In this document: positions 42,944 through 51,433 of the stretch, one piece after another
Layout of the letters: each line of letters starts with the position of its first letter
How positions within the stretch are numbered: position 1 is the stretch's first letter
Assembly (NCBI GenBank): GCA_003220265.1
Contig: QHRW01000029.1
Location: forward strand, 26,314-89,485
DNA: 63,172 nucleotides
DNA from: Candidatus Rokuibacteriota bacterium
GTDB lineage: Bacteria > Methylomirabilota > Methylomirabilia > Rokubacteriales > CSP1-6
Direction: 5' to 3'
Program-made: the position numbers and the translations under genes
Notes under the pieces: generated by a model
Databases searched by the model: none
The model's input: the letters and a program-made list of their open reading frames with translations, nothing else
What the model was told of the DNA's origin: nothing

Positions 42944-44176
42944 CTACTCGTAACGCAGGGCTTCGATCGGGTCCAGGCGCGCGGCCTTGCGGGCGGGATA
43001 GAAGCCGAAGAAGATGCCGATCGCGGCCGCGAAGCCGAAGGCCAGCGCGATGGCCTGCGCGGACACGAGCGTGCGCCACTCGGCGAAGTAGCTGAGCGCC
43101 TCGGCGCCGCCGAGGCCGGTGGCGATGCCGATCACGCCGCCGATCAGCGAGAGCGTCACCGCCTCGATCAGGAACTGGCTCAGGATGTCGCGACCGCGCG
43201 CGCCGACCGCCATGCGCAGGCCGATCTCGCGCGTCCGCTCGGTGACCGACACCAGCATGATGTTCATGATGCCGATCCCGCCCACCAGCAAGGACACGGA
43301 GGCGATCGCCGCCAGCAGGTAGGTCATCACCCGGGAGGCGTCCTCTTGCGTCTGGAGGATCTCCGACAGATTGCGCAGCCAGAAGTCGTCGTCCTGGTAC
43401 CCCTGCAGGCGATGGCGCTGGCGCAGCAGCTCGCGGATCTGCGCCTCCGCCTCGCTCATGTCCTCGTCGGGCCGGATCTTGACCGAGATGGCGGCCACCG
43501 CGCGCGGGTTGGAGTTGCTCTTGCCGAGCACCTTCTTCTTGGCGGTCGACATCGGGATCATCACGATGTCGTCCTGGTCCTGCCCCCAGGAGTTCTGACC
43601 CTTGCGGTCGAGGAGGCCGATCACGGTGAAGGGGACCTTCTTGATCCTGACGATCTGGCCGATCGGGTCGGCTTCCGCGAACAGGTTGAGCGCGGTCGTC
43701 TGGCCGAGCAGCACCACCTTGGTGGCGCCGTCGACGTCCTCGGGGCCGAACGCACGCCCGTTGATTACCGGCCACTCGCGCGCCTCGAAGTAGTCGGGCG
43801 TCACGCCCTGGACGCCGGTGGACCAGTTGAGGTTGCCGAAGACGATTTGCGCGTTGCCGCGCACGGAGGGCGCCGCCACCTGCACGGCGGGGATCTCGCG
43901 CGCGATCGCGGCCGCGTCGTCTTCGGTGATCGTCTGCTGCGAGCTTGTCCCCAGGCGCACGCCGGCGGCGTTGACGGAGCCCGAGAGCACGATGATCAGG
44001 TTGGAGCCGAGGCTCTGGATCTGCTCGGCCACGCGCGCCTGGGCGCCGGCGCCCACCGCCACCATCGTGATGACGGCGCCGACGCCGATGATGATGCCGA
44101 GCATCGTGAGCGCGCTGCGCAGCTTGTTCACGCGGAGCGCGCGCAGCGCGATGCGGACGGCCTGCAGCGCGTTCAT
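42944..44176 (-). CDS. macB: MacB-type ABC transporter permease (FtsX fold)
   Basis: A 410-residue permease. An N-terminal transmembrane helix (ALTMLGIIIGVGAVITMVAVG near residues 20-40) is followed by a periplasmic MacB_PCD domain to about 280, and then three C-terminal helices with GIGIMNIMLVSVTERTREIGLRMAVGA, typical of FtsX permeases, ending ARLDPIEALRYE. It works with the separate ATPase, the MacA-like adaptor and TolC to expel drugs or peptides. A 68-bp repeat (copy B) lies immediately upstream, ending 10 nt before its ATG. Confidence 0.93.
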   Translation of the reverse strand: MNALQAVRIALRALRVNKLRSALTMLGIIIGVGAVITMVAVGAGAQARVAEQIQSLGSNLIIVLSGSVNAAGVRLGTSSQQTITEDDAAAIAREIPAVQVAAPSVRGNAQIVFGNLNWSTGVQGVTPDYFEAREWPVINGRAFGPEDVDGATKVVLLGQTTALNLFAEADPIGQIVRIKKVPFTVIGLLDRKGQNSWGQDQDDIVMIPMSTAKKKVLGKSNSNPRAVAAISVKIRPDEDMSEAEAQIRELLRQRHRLQGYQDDDFWLRNLSEILQTQEDASRVMTYLLAAIASVSLLVGGIGIMNIMLVSVTERTREIGLRMAVGARGRDILSQFLIEAVTLSLIGGVIGIATGLGGAEALSYFAEWRTLVSAQAIALAFGFAAAIGIFFGFYPARKAARLDPIEALRYE

Positions 44177-44186
44177 AGTTCTTGCT

Positions 44187-44254
44187 GGGGGCCCCGACAT
44201 GGCCCCCAGACCCCCCACGCTCGGACGCGCCCCGGCGCAGCCGTGGCGCGCCTC
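44187..44254 (-). repeat. 68-bp two-hairpin repeat, copy B
   Basis: On the minus strand this copy is about 90% identical to copy A at 14697-14764, with matching hairpins 1 and 2; the main changes are a one-base insertion and a one-base deletion in the linker. It sits inside the efflux operon, between the ATPase stop and the permease start, oriented like copy A relative to the downstream gene. It may limit expression of the permease or stabilise the upstream mRNA. Confidence 0.75.
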
Positions 44255-44273
44255 GGGATTGCCCTCGGATGCC

Positions 44274-45023
<750 letters not shown>

Positions 45024-45035
45024 GAGCGGACCCGT

Positions 45036-46700
45036 CTAGAGCCGCAGGCGCGGGCTGGAGCCGCCGCTGCCGCCGCTCTGCTTGGCGCCGCCCGCGGTGC
45101 CGATGACGACTTCCTGGCCTTCCTTGAGGTCGCCCCGGAGGATCTCGGTCGCCGTGCCGTCGCTGATGCCGAGCGTGAGGCTCACGGGCTTCAGCTTCTC
45201 ACCGTCCATGATGTAGACACGGCCGGGCGTGCTGGCGCTCCCGCCACGCTCGGCGCGGCCCTCGCCCGGGCTCATCTCGTCGTATTTCGCGCGCTGCTCG
45301 GCCGTGAGCATCTCGCGGATGCGGCCGCGCGCCGCCTCACGGAGTCGCGGGCCCTTGGCCTGGCGCTCCTGCTCGGAGAGCGCCTGCATCTGCTGGCGCG
45401 TGTCGGCGAAGATCGCGTCGAGCTTCTGCTGCTGCGCCGCGGTGAGGTTGAGCGCCTTGGTGAGCCGCTCCTTCATCTGCTCGCCCGAGACCCGGCCGCC
45501 GCCGCCACCCTGGCCCGCGCGCTCACCCTGGCCGCTGCCCGCAGCCGGGGCCGCGGAGGCGCCGGGCGGCGCGTCGGCGCCGGCCGGCCGGAAGCGCAGC
45601 GCGGAGTTGGCCACCTTGAGCACGCTGGGCTTTTCCGAGGTGATCATCTTGACGTTCGCGGTCATCCCCGGCAGCAGGCGGCCGCCGGGATTGTCGACCG
45701 CGACCACGACGGTGTAGGTGACGACGTTCTGGACGACCTGGGCCGCCTTGCGGATCTGCGTGACGCTGCCCATGAACGTCTGGCCGGAGAAGGCGTCCAC
45801 CGTGAAGGTCGCCCGATCCTCGAGCCGCACGCGCCCGATGTCGGCCTCGTCCACGCTGACCTCGACCTGCATCTTGGTGAGGTCCTCGGCGATCGTGAAC
45901 AGCACCGGCGCCTGCAGCGAGGCGGCCACCGTCTGGCCGACGTCGACCTGGCGCGAGACGACCACGCCGTTGACCGGCGCGCGGATCGTCGTGTGCTCGA
46001 GGTCGGCCGCCGCCTGGGCGAGACCGGCCTTCTTCTGGTCGACCTGGGCGCGCGCGGATTGCAGCTGGGCTTCGACCACGCGCAGCTGCGCCGCCGCCGA
46101 CTGGATACCCGCGTTGAGCGACTGCTCCCTGGCGCGCGCCGCCTCCAGCAGCGCCACGGCCGAATCGTAGGCGGCCTGCGCGGTATCGAGGTCGCTCTTG
46201 GCGATGAGCTCGCGCTTGAAGAGCTCGGTCTTGCGTTCGAGGTCGCGCTTGGAGTCCAGCACGCCGACCTGCGCCTTGGCAGTGTTGGCCTTGGCCTCGG
46301 CCAGGGCCGCCCGCGCGTTCTCCACGTCGGCCTTGGCCTTCTCGACCTGGGCTGCCTGGTTGACGACGGTCGCCTCGGCCGAGTCGACGTCGGCCTTGGC
46401 CGAGCTGACCTTGGCCTCGAAGATCTCGGGGTCGATGCGGGCGATCACCTGGTTCCTCTTCACGATGGTGTTGAAGTCGGCGAAGAGCTCCTTGACCTGG
46501 CCCGAGACCTGGCTGCCGACCTGCACGGTGGTGACCGCGTTGAGGTTGCCCGTGGACGACACGGCGGCCGTGAGGGGCCCGCGCTCGACCCGGACCGTGC
46601 GGTACTTGGGGGAGGCGCCCCGGCTCTGGGCGTAGAAGTAGCCCCACACGCCGAGCCCGACGAGGGCCGCCACGACCACGAGGGTGCTGATCCGTTTCAT
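45036..46700 (-). CDS. macA: MacA-like periplasmic adaptor with inserted LTxxQ (Spy-like) domain
   Basis: A 554-residue membrane fusion protein. It has an N-terminal anchor (STLVVVAALVGLGVWGYFY), a lipoyl half-motif, a long alpha-hairpin coiled coil (about 90-220), then lipoyl and beta-barrel domains (DVGQTVAASLQAPVLFTIAEDL, VDNPGGRLLPGMTANVK). Residues about 405-478 form an extra segment with LNLTAAQQQKLDAIF and MLTAEQRAKYDEM, the repeat pattern of LTxxQ/Spy-CpxP chaperones, flanked by Gly/Pro linkers. The final beta strands follow. Usual MacA length is about 370-400, so the insertion explains the excess. Confidence 0.9.
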   Translation of the reverse strand: MKRISTLVVVAALVGLGVWGYFYAQSRGASPKYRTVRVERGPLTAAVSSTGNLNAVTTVQVGSQVSGQVKELFADFNTIVKRNQVIARIDPEIFEAKVSSAKADVDSAEATVVNQAAQVEKAKADVENARAALAEAKANTAKAQVGVLDSKRDLERKTELFKRELIAKSDLDTAQAAYDSAVALLEAARAREQSLNAGIQSAAAQLRVVEAQLQSARAQVDQKKAGLAQAAADLEHTTIRAPVNGVVVSRQVDVGQTVAASLQAPVLFTIAEDLTKMQVEVSVDEADIGRVRLEDRATFTVDAFSGQTFMGSVTQIRKAAQVVQNVVTYTVVVAVDNPGGRLLPGMTANVKMITSEKPSVLKVANSALRFRPAGADAPPGASAAPAAGSGQGERAGQGGGGGRVSGEQMKERLTKALNLTAAQQQKLDAIFADTRQQMQALSEQERQAKGPRLREAARGRIREMLTAEQRAKYDEMSPGEGRAERGGSASTPGRVYIMDGEKLKPVSLTLGISDGTATEILRGDLKEGQEVVIGTAGGAKQSGGSGGSSPRLRL

Positions 46701-46749
46701 CACGGGGTTAGACGCGCCTCGACTGCCAACTATTTAGGCTGCTTGCAGG

Positions 46750-48225
46750 CTACCGCTGACCGAGCGCGCGCTCCAGCCGGACAACGGCGATGCGGTAGTC
46801 GGCCAGCGCCTGCGCCTCGGTGTTCTGGGCCTGAGTGAGGGCGAGCTGGGCGTCGGTGAGCTCGAGGATGGTGCCAACGCCGGCGTCGAACCGGCCCTGG
46901 GCGAGCCGGAAGTTCTCCTGGGCCGAGGCGACCGCCGTCTGCGCGGCCTGGATCCGCTCGTCGGCCTCCGTCACGTTGATCTGGGCCTGCTCCACCTCGC
47001 GCGAGATGTCGAGCGCAGCGGCGCGCACCCGCGCCTGGGCCGCCTCGACGTTGACCTTGCTCTCGCGGAAGCGGGCGATGCGATTGCCGCCGTCGTAGAG
47101 CGTCCACGAGAGCGAGACGGCCACTTCCCAGATCTCGTTCATGTCGAAGCGGCTGGCGCCGTAGAAGCCGGTGCCGGTGATGTCGGGAAAGAAGTCGCGG
47201 AAGGCCCGGCGCGCGCGGGCCTCGGCCTCGCTGACCCTGAGCTTGACCTGCTTGTACTCCGGCCGCTGGTTCAGCGCGCGCGTCAGGAGCTGCGTGCGGT
47301 CCATGACGATCGGCTGGTAGACGAGGTTGTCCTGCACGAGCGTCGGTGTGTCGGCCGGAATGCCGATCGCCGTGTTCAGCGCCACGCGCGCCAGCCGCTC
47401 GGCGTTCCGCGCGCGGATCAAATCCACGCGGGCGTTGGCCACGTCCACCTCGGCGCGCGCGACGTCGCTCTTGGGGAGCTGGGCGCGCTCGACGGCCTGC
47501 TCCTGCACGCGGATGAGGCGCTGGGCGAAGTTGATGTTGGTGAACGACTCCTTTACCGTCTGCGTCACCAGCTGGCGCTGTAGCTCGACGTCCTCCTGCG
47601 CCTGGTCGGCCAGCCGACGCGCGGCGTCCGTGGACGCGAACGTCTTGCCGAAGTCGAAGATGATCTGCGAGAGCGAGACTCGCATGGTCGTGTTCTCGGA
47701 CGGCTCTCGGATCGACGACGACGTCTGCGCGGCCCCGGGGGTGACGATCACAGACGTGCCGGAGACCCGGAAGGTCGAAGCGCCGCTGCTCGAGGCGCTC
47801 TTCGTCCGCGCCAAGGTCGCCGATCCCGTGAGCTGCGGCAGCAGCGGCGAGAAGGCCTGGTCCACGCGATAGGCGGCGGCCAGGTAATCCGACAGGCGCG
47901 CCTGGATCGACGGCTGGGTCTCGAGCGCGATGCCGACCGCCTCGTCCTGTGTGAGCGCCTTGCCGAGCACGCGATCGAGCACGCTGCGATCGCCGGGGCC
48001 CGTGATGACCGGCGGCGTCGCGGGCGTTTGCGTCGTGGTCGCGGGCGCCGGAGCGGGCGCGGGCATCGGCGTCGCCGGCGCGGGGGCCGGCGTCGATGGC
48101 GCTGGAGCCGGCGCGGGTGTCGGGGTCGCGGGCGGTGGTGTCGCCGGTGGCGTCTGCGCTTCGCCGAGCGTCGCCACGGTCAAGAGGCACGGCAGCAGAG
48201 CCACACCAGCGCGGGACATCCGCAT
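46750..48225 (-). CDS. tolC: TolC-family outer membrane efflux protein
   Basis: A 491-residue outer membrane factor. A signal peptide (RAGVALLPCLLTVATLGEA) is followed by a low-complexity Pro/Ala/Thr stretch (about 25-72). Two OEP repeats follow, with the characteristic FSPLLPQLTGSATL, YKQVKLRVSEAEARARRAFRDFFPDI and QGRFDAGVGTILELTDAQLALTQAQ segments. It forms the outer duct for the macAB pump encoded downstream on the same strand. ATG 48225 follows an AAAGGGAGA ribosome binding site. The Pro/Ala stretch is unusual for TolC. Confidence 0.9.
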   Translation of the reverse strand: MRMSRAGVALLPCLLTVATLGEAQTPPATPPPATPTPAPAPAPSTPAPAPATPMPAPAPAPATTTQTPATPPVITGPGDRSVLDRVLGKALTQDEAVGIALETQPSIQARLSDYLAAAYRVDQAFSPLLPQLTGSATLARTKSASSSGASTFRVSGTSVIVTPGAAQTSSSIREPSENTTMRVSLSQIIFDFGKTFASTDAARRLADQAQEDVELQRQLVTQTVKESFTNINFAQRLIRVQEQAVERAQLPKSDVARAEVDVANARVDLIRARNAERLARVALNTAIGIPADTPTLVQDNLVYQPIVMDRTQLLTRALNQRPEYKQVKLRVSEAEARARRAFRDFFPDITGTGFYGASRFDMNEIWEVAVSLSWTLYDGGNRIARFRESKVNVEAAQARVRAAALDISREVEQAQINVTEADERIQAAQTAVASAQENFRLAQGRFDAGVGTILELTDAQLALTQAQNTEAQALADYRIAVVRLERALGQR

Positions 48226-48350
48226 GCCGCGTCTCCCTTTCCCGAATACGGCGCGTGCGGTGAGCGTCACGATCGCGTTTGCCGTGCACGAGGATAACAC
48301 GCTGCTTCGCGGCGACTCGGCCGCCCGGGCTGCGACCCAGCGCGTCGAGA

Positions 48351-48400
48351 GGTGGACGGCTCGGTGGACAACCGGTGGAGGCGCGGGGGACATCGGTGGA
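48351..48400. repeat. Helically phased GGTGGA cluster
   Basis: GGTGGA begins at 48351, 48363, 48374 and 48395, and a GGGGGA variant at about 48385, giving steps of 12, 11, 11 and 10 bp. On the opposite strand one copy reads TTGTCCACC, one base from the high-GC DnaA box TTGTCCACA. It lies between tolC and the nrdJ promoter. A protein array bound on one DNA face is plausible; no protein is assigned. Confidence 0.45.
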
Positions 48401-48450
48401 CACCTTTTTCCTTGACGACCGCTACATGGCCGGTGGTACAGTCCGCGACA

Positions 48451-48466
48451 CCCAAGATATGGTGCC
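48451..48466 (+). promoter_or_regulatory. NrdR-like box 1
   Basis: The core CAAGATATGGTG resembles the 16-bp NrdR consensus (ACAC-AT-rich core-GTGT). It lies 88 bp upstream of box 2, upstream of the nrdJ promoter. Confidence 0.5.
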
Positions 48467-48515
48467 ACGCCGAACCCGGCTGCTCCCGACGTTCCCAGGT
48501 CCTGGGGCCGGAATC

Positions 48516-48544
48516 TTGACAACCCCACCCTGTGGGGGTACAAG
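48516..48544 (+). promoter_or_regulatory. sigma70-type promoter of nrdJ
   Basis: TTGACA (48516-48521), 17-bp spacer, TACAAG (48539-48544). The spacer contains the dyad CCCCAC/GTGGGG. NrdR-like box 2 covers the -10. The predicted start near 48551 gives a leader of about 65 nt. Confidence 0.65.
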
Positions 48545-48554
48545 ATGTGGTGTC
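48539..48554 (+). promoter_or_regulatory. NrdR-like box 2, over the nrdJ -10
   Basis: The core CAAGATGTGGTG differs from box 1 by one base. It overlaps the nrdJ -10 hexamer, so bound NrdR would block transcription. Its partner, box 3, is exactly 31 bp downstream, about three helical turns, which is the described spacing of paired NrdR boxes. Confidence 0.6.
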
Positions 48555-48569
48555 TCGGAAGCCTCGGTG

Positions 48570-48585
48570 TCCCAGATGTGGATGT
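48570..48585 (+). promoter_or_regulatory. NrdR-like box 3
   Basis: The core CCAGATGTGGAT is weaker than boxes 1 and 2 but sits 31 bp from box 2. It lies in the leader of nrdJ, 30 bp before the start codon. Confidence 0.5.
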
Positions 48586-48615
48586 GGCTAGCCGCGAGAG
48601 AAAGAGAGGGACGGC

Positions 48616-50877
48616 ATGCTGTCTGAGATTCGCCCACCGAAGGTCGGCCAGTGGACCGAGCCCGCCCTGCGAGTCCTCCGGGAGCGCTACCTCCTGCGTA
48701 ACGCGCAGGGGGAGGTGATCGAAACGCCCGAGGAGATGTGCTGGAGGGTGGCGCAGTCCATTGCCGTGGGCGAAGCGCGGTACGGGCGGAGCCCGGCCGC
48801 GGTGCGGGAAGTGGCCGAGGCGTTCTACGACATGATGGTCGACGGCTTCTTCATCCCGAACTCGCCGACGCTGATGAACGCGGGCAAGGGCAACGGGCTT
48901 CAGTACTCGGCGTGCTACGTGCTGCCCGTCGGCGACTCGATGGAGGAGATCTTCGACTCGGTCAAGGCCGCGGCCATCATTCACAAGTCAGGCGGCGGCA
49001 CCGGCTTCGCGTTCTCGCGGCTGCGCCCGAAGGACGACCTCGTGGCCTCCACGGGCGGCCGCGCCTCCGGGCCCGTGTCGTTCCTCAAGGTGTTCAACAG
49101 CGCGACGGAGGCCGTCAAGCAGGGCGGCACGCGGCGCGGCGCCAACATGGGCATCCTGCGCGTCGATCACCCGGACGTCCTGGAGTTCATCGACTGCAAG
49201 CTCGAGGGCGGCATCACGAACTTCAACATCTCGGTCGCCGTCACCGACGCCTTCATGGAGGCGCTGGCCAAGGGCGAGGAGTACGACCTCGTCAACCCGC
49301 ACAACCGCGTGGTGACGGAGCGGCTCAGCGCCCGCGAGGTGTTCGAGCGCATGGTGCGCGCGGCCTGGCGCACGGGCGATCCGGGCATGGTCTTCATCGA
49401 TCGCATCAACGCGAGCCCCGCCAACCCGACGCCCGAGATCGGCGTGGTGGAGGCGACAAATCCATGTGGCGAACAACCGCTTTTGCCCAACGAGGCGTGC
49501 AACCTCGGCTCGCTCAACGTGTCGAAGTTCGCGCGGCAGAGCGAGGACGGTGAGTGGTCGATCGACTGGGACGAGATGGAGCGCGTGACCCGGCTGGCCG
49601 TGCGCTTCCTCGACGACGTCATCGAAATGAACCCGTACCCGCTGCCGCAGATCGGCCTCGGCATCATGGGCTGGGCCGACCTGCTCTTCATCATGGGCAT
49701 CCCCTACGACAGCCAGGAGGCGATCGCGCTGGCCGAGCGGCTCATGTCGTTCGTGAAAGAGAAGTCTCACGATCAGTGCGGCAAGCTCGCGGAAGAGCGG
49801 GGTCCGTTCCCCAACTGGAGCCAGTCGATCTACCGCGAGATCCGGCCCATGCGGAACTCCACGGTGACGACGATCGCGCCGACCGGCACCATCTCGATGA
49901 TCGCCGCCTGCTCGTCGGGCATCGAGCCGATCTTCGCGCTGGCCTTCCAGCACCGGGTGAAGAACCCCGACGGCGAGCGCGTGCTGACGTTCGTCAACGA
50001 GACGTTCGAGAAGATCGCGAAGGCCACCGGCCTCTACTCCGATGCCCTCAAGGAGGAGATCGCGCGTCGCGGCTCGCTGCACGGCATCCCCGGCGTGCCG
50101 GAAGAGGCGGCGAGTGTCTTCAAGACCTCGCACGAGATCGGCTACGAGTGGCACGTGCGACACCAGGCGGCGTTCCAGCGCTACACCGACAACGGCGTGA
50201 GCAAGACGATCAACCTGCCGAACGACGCCACCGAGGACGACGTGGCCGCCGCCTACAAGCTGGCGTGGGAGCTCGGCTGCCTCGGCATCACGGTCTTCCG
50301 CGACGGCTGCAAGGGCGAGCAGGTGCTCAACGTCGGCGTCAAGGACAAGGCGCCGGCGGCGGTGCCCGCCGTCGGGCCGTCGGTCGTCAAGCCGCGGCCG
50401 CACAGCCTCTCGGGACGCACGTATCGCAGCGAGACGCCGATCGGCACCGCCTTCATCACGGTCAACGAGACCGACGATGCCGAGCCCTTCGAGGTCTTCG
50501 TGCAGGTCGGCAAGGGCGGCTCCGACACCATGGCCGTGGCCGAGGCGCTCGGACGGCTCATTTCGCTCACGCTGAGGCTGCCTTCACCGATGTCGCCTCA
50601 GCGGCGGCTCGAAGAGGTCATCAGCCAGCTCTCGCGCATCGGCGGTGCGCAGCCGCTGGGCTTCGGCAAGGGCAAGGTGCTCTCGCTGCCCGATGCGCTC
50701 GCGCGCACGCTGGCCGAGCACACGGGGCAGATCAAGTCCGCCGCCGACGGGCCGCCGGCCGCCAAGGCGGCGGGGAATCGCCGCATCGGCGACCTCTGCA
50801 AGGAATGCGGGCAAGCCACGTTCGTCTACGAGGAGGGGTGCAAGAAGTGCCTCTCCTGCGGGTACAACGAATGCTGA
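48616..50877 (+). CDS. nrdJ: Adenosylcobalamin-dependent (class II) ribonucleotide reductase
   Basis: A 753-residue class II reductase. The ten-stranded barrel shows [21 protein letters not shown] with Cys100, [33 protein letters not shown] with Cys284, and [26 protein letters not shown] and [16 protein letters not shown] precede a C-terminal zinc-ribbon-like tail ([18 protein letters not shown]) that carries the shuttle cysteines. It makes deoxyribonucleotides independently of oxygen and needs B12. Upstream NrdR-like boxes suggest control by NrdR. Confidence 0.96.
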   Translation: MLSEIRPPKVGQWTEPALRVLRERYLLRNAQGEVIETPEEMCWRVAQSIAVGEARYGRSPAAVREVAEAFYDMMVDGFFIPNSPTLMNAGKGNGLQYSACYVLPVGDSMEEIFDSVKAAAIIHKSGGGTGFAFSRLRPKDDLVASTGGRASGPVSFLKVFNSATEAVKQGGTRRGANMGILRVDHPDVLEFIDCKLEGGITNFNISVAVTDAFMEALAKGEEYDLVNPHNRVVTERLSAREVFERMVRAAWRTGDPGMVFIDRINASPANPTPEIGVVEATNPCGEQPLLPNEACNLGSLNVSKFARQSEDGEWSIDWDEMERVTRLAVRFLDDVIEMNPYPLPQIGLGIMGWADLLFIMGIPYDSQEAIALAERLMSFVKEKSHDQCGKLAEERGPFPNWSQSIYREIRPMRNSTVTTIAPTGTISMIAACSSGIEPIFALAFQHRVKNPDGERVLTFVNETFEKIAKATGLYSDALKEEIARRGSLHGIPGVPEEAASVFKTSHEIGYEWHVRHQAAFQRYTDNGVSKTINLPNDATEDDVAAAYKLAWELGCLGITVFRDGCKGEQVLNVGVKDKAPAAVPAVGPSVVKPRPHSLSGRTYRSETPIGTAFITVNETDDAEPFEVFVQVGKGGSDTMAVAEALGRLISLTLRLPSPMSPQRRLEEVISQLSRIGGAQPLGFGKGKVLSLPDALARTLAEHTGQIKSAADGPPAAKAAGNRRIGDLCKECGQATFVYEEGCKKCLSCGYNEC

Positions 50878-50957
50878 GACTCCTCTTCCGCCGCATCAAG
50901 GTCGCGCGCACCGCCCGCCAGCGCAACCGCCGCCGCCGCCCGCGCCCGCGACGATAG
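50871..50957 (+). CDS. Possible 28-residue Arg-rich peptide overlapping the nrdJ stop
   Basis: ATG at 50871 lies inside the last codons of nrdJ (ATGCTGA) and opens a 28-codon frame ending TAG 50957. The product would be [19 protein letters not shown] plus an Arg/Pro-rich end. The start/stop overlap is typical of coupled genes here, but such a short basic frame could be chance in GC-rich DNA. Low confidence. Confidence 0.22.
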   Translation: MLRLLFRRIKVARTARQRNRRRRPRPRR

Positions 50958-51025
50958 CGGGCAGAGACGAAGGCAGCGAGTACGCAGCGGGGCGTGCGCA
51001 CGGTTCGAGCGCGTTGTGCAGCAAC

Positions 51026-51076
51026 AACGGGCCCCCGTTGGGGGGATCTAAGGGGGGAGCGGCGGTCGCTCCCCCC
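51026..51076 (+). repeat. Two-hairpin element E
   Basis: Hairpin 1 is AACGGG/CCCGTT (51026-51031, 51034-51039). A G-rich linker follows, then hairpin 2, GGGGGGAGCG/CGCTCCCCCC (51052-51061, 51067-51076, loop GCGGT), then TTTCCC. The layout equals the 68-bp repeats, with different sequence. It probably ends the nrdJ transcript and precedes the promoter of the next gene. Confidence 0.5.
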
Positions 51077-51092
51077 TTTCCCAAAATCCGGG

Positions 51093-51098
51093 TAAGAT
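51093..51098 (+). promoter_or_regulatory. -10-like element for leaderless hypothetical gene
   Basis: TAAGAT ends 7 nt before the ATG at 51106. It lies just after the two-hairpin element. No Shine-Dalgarno. Confidence 0.45.
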
Positions 51099-51105
51099 CC
51101 CACGC

Positions 51106-51411
51106 ATGTTTTCTGGCGGGTCGTACGACGAAGTCGCGCGCTGGCTCAAGAACTTCCTCACCTCGCACGCGAAGCGTGAGCATCCGCGCGCGGAGGTCGT
51201 GCTCGACGACGACGACGCGCTCGAGGGGCGCGCCTATCGCGCGCGCATCCAGCTGGGCGGGCGGACGAGCGAGCCGATCGAGCTCGACTACAAGGACGTC
51301 GCCGATCATCGCGGTGCGCTGGCGTGGTGCGCCGCGCTCGCGCAGCGGACGCGCGCCCAGGTGAAGAGCCTGCTCGGAGCCGGGAGCGCCGGCGACGCCC
51401 GCGCCCGCTAG
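51106..51411 (+). CDS. Hypothetical small protein
   Basis: A 101-residue protein not recognised. It is charged and soluble, with VARWLKNFLTSHAKREHP at the N-terminus and a predicted strand-helix end (GRTSEPIELDYKDVADHRG, then ALAWCAALAQRTRAQVKSLL). It begins 7 nt after a -10-like box. The NCS2 permease frame follows, probably starting 22 nt after its stop. Confidence 0.55.
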   Translation: MFSGGSYDEVARWLKNFLTSHAKREHPRAEVVLDDDDALEGRAYRARIQLGGRTSEPIELDYKDVADHRGALAWCAALAQRTRAQVKSLLGAGSAGDARAR

Positions 51412-51433
51412 CCCCTCGCGCGCGCCCCGCTGG

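Larger units (their letters stand above)
48226..48615. other. Divergent control region between tolC and nrdJ
   Basis: This 390-bp gap holds no gene. From left to right it contains the tolC leader, a helically phased GGTGGA cluster (48351-48400), a TTGACG hexamer at 48410-48415 without a good -10 partner, three NrdR-like boxes and the nrdJ promoter (48516-48544). The start-proximal 30 bp are purine-rich with an AGAGAAAGAGAGGGA ribosome binding region. Confidence 0.6.

Noticed and set aside
44187..44254. Insertion sequence remnant or CRISPR repeat
   Set aside because: There is no transposase, no target-site duplication and no regular spacers; copies are single and far apart, so a REP-like repeat fits better.
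48226..48350. tRNA or small RNA gene in the tolC-nrdJ gap
   Set aside because: No cloverleaf, anticodon stem or TTCRANYC box could be found by eye.
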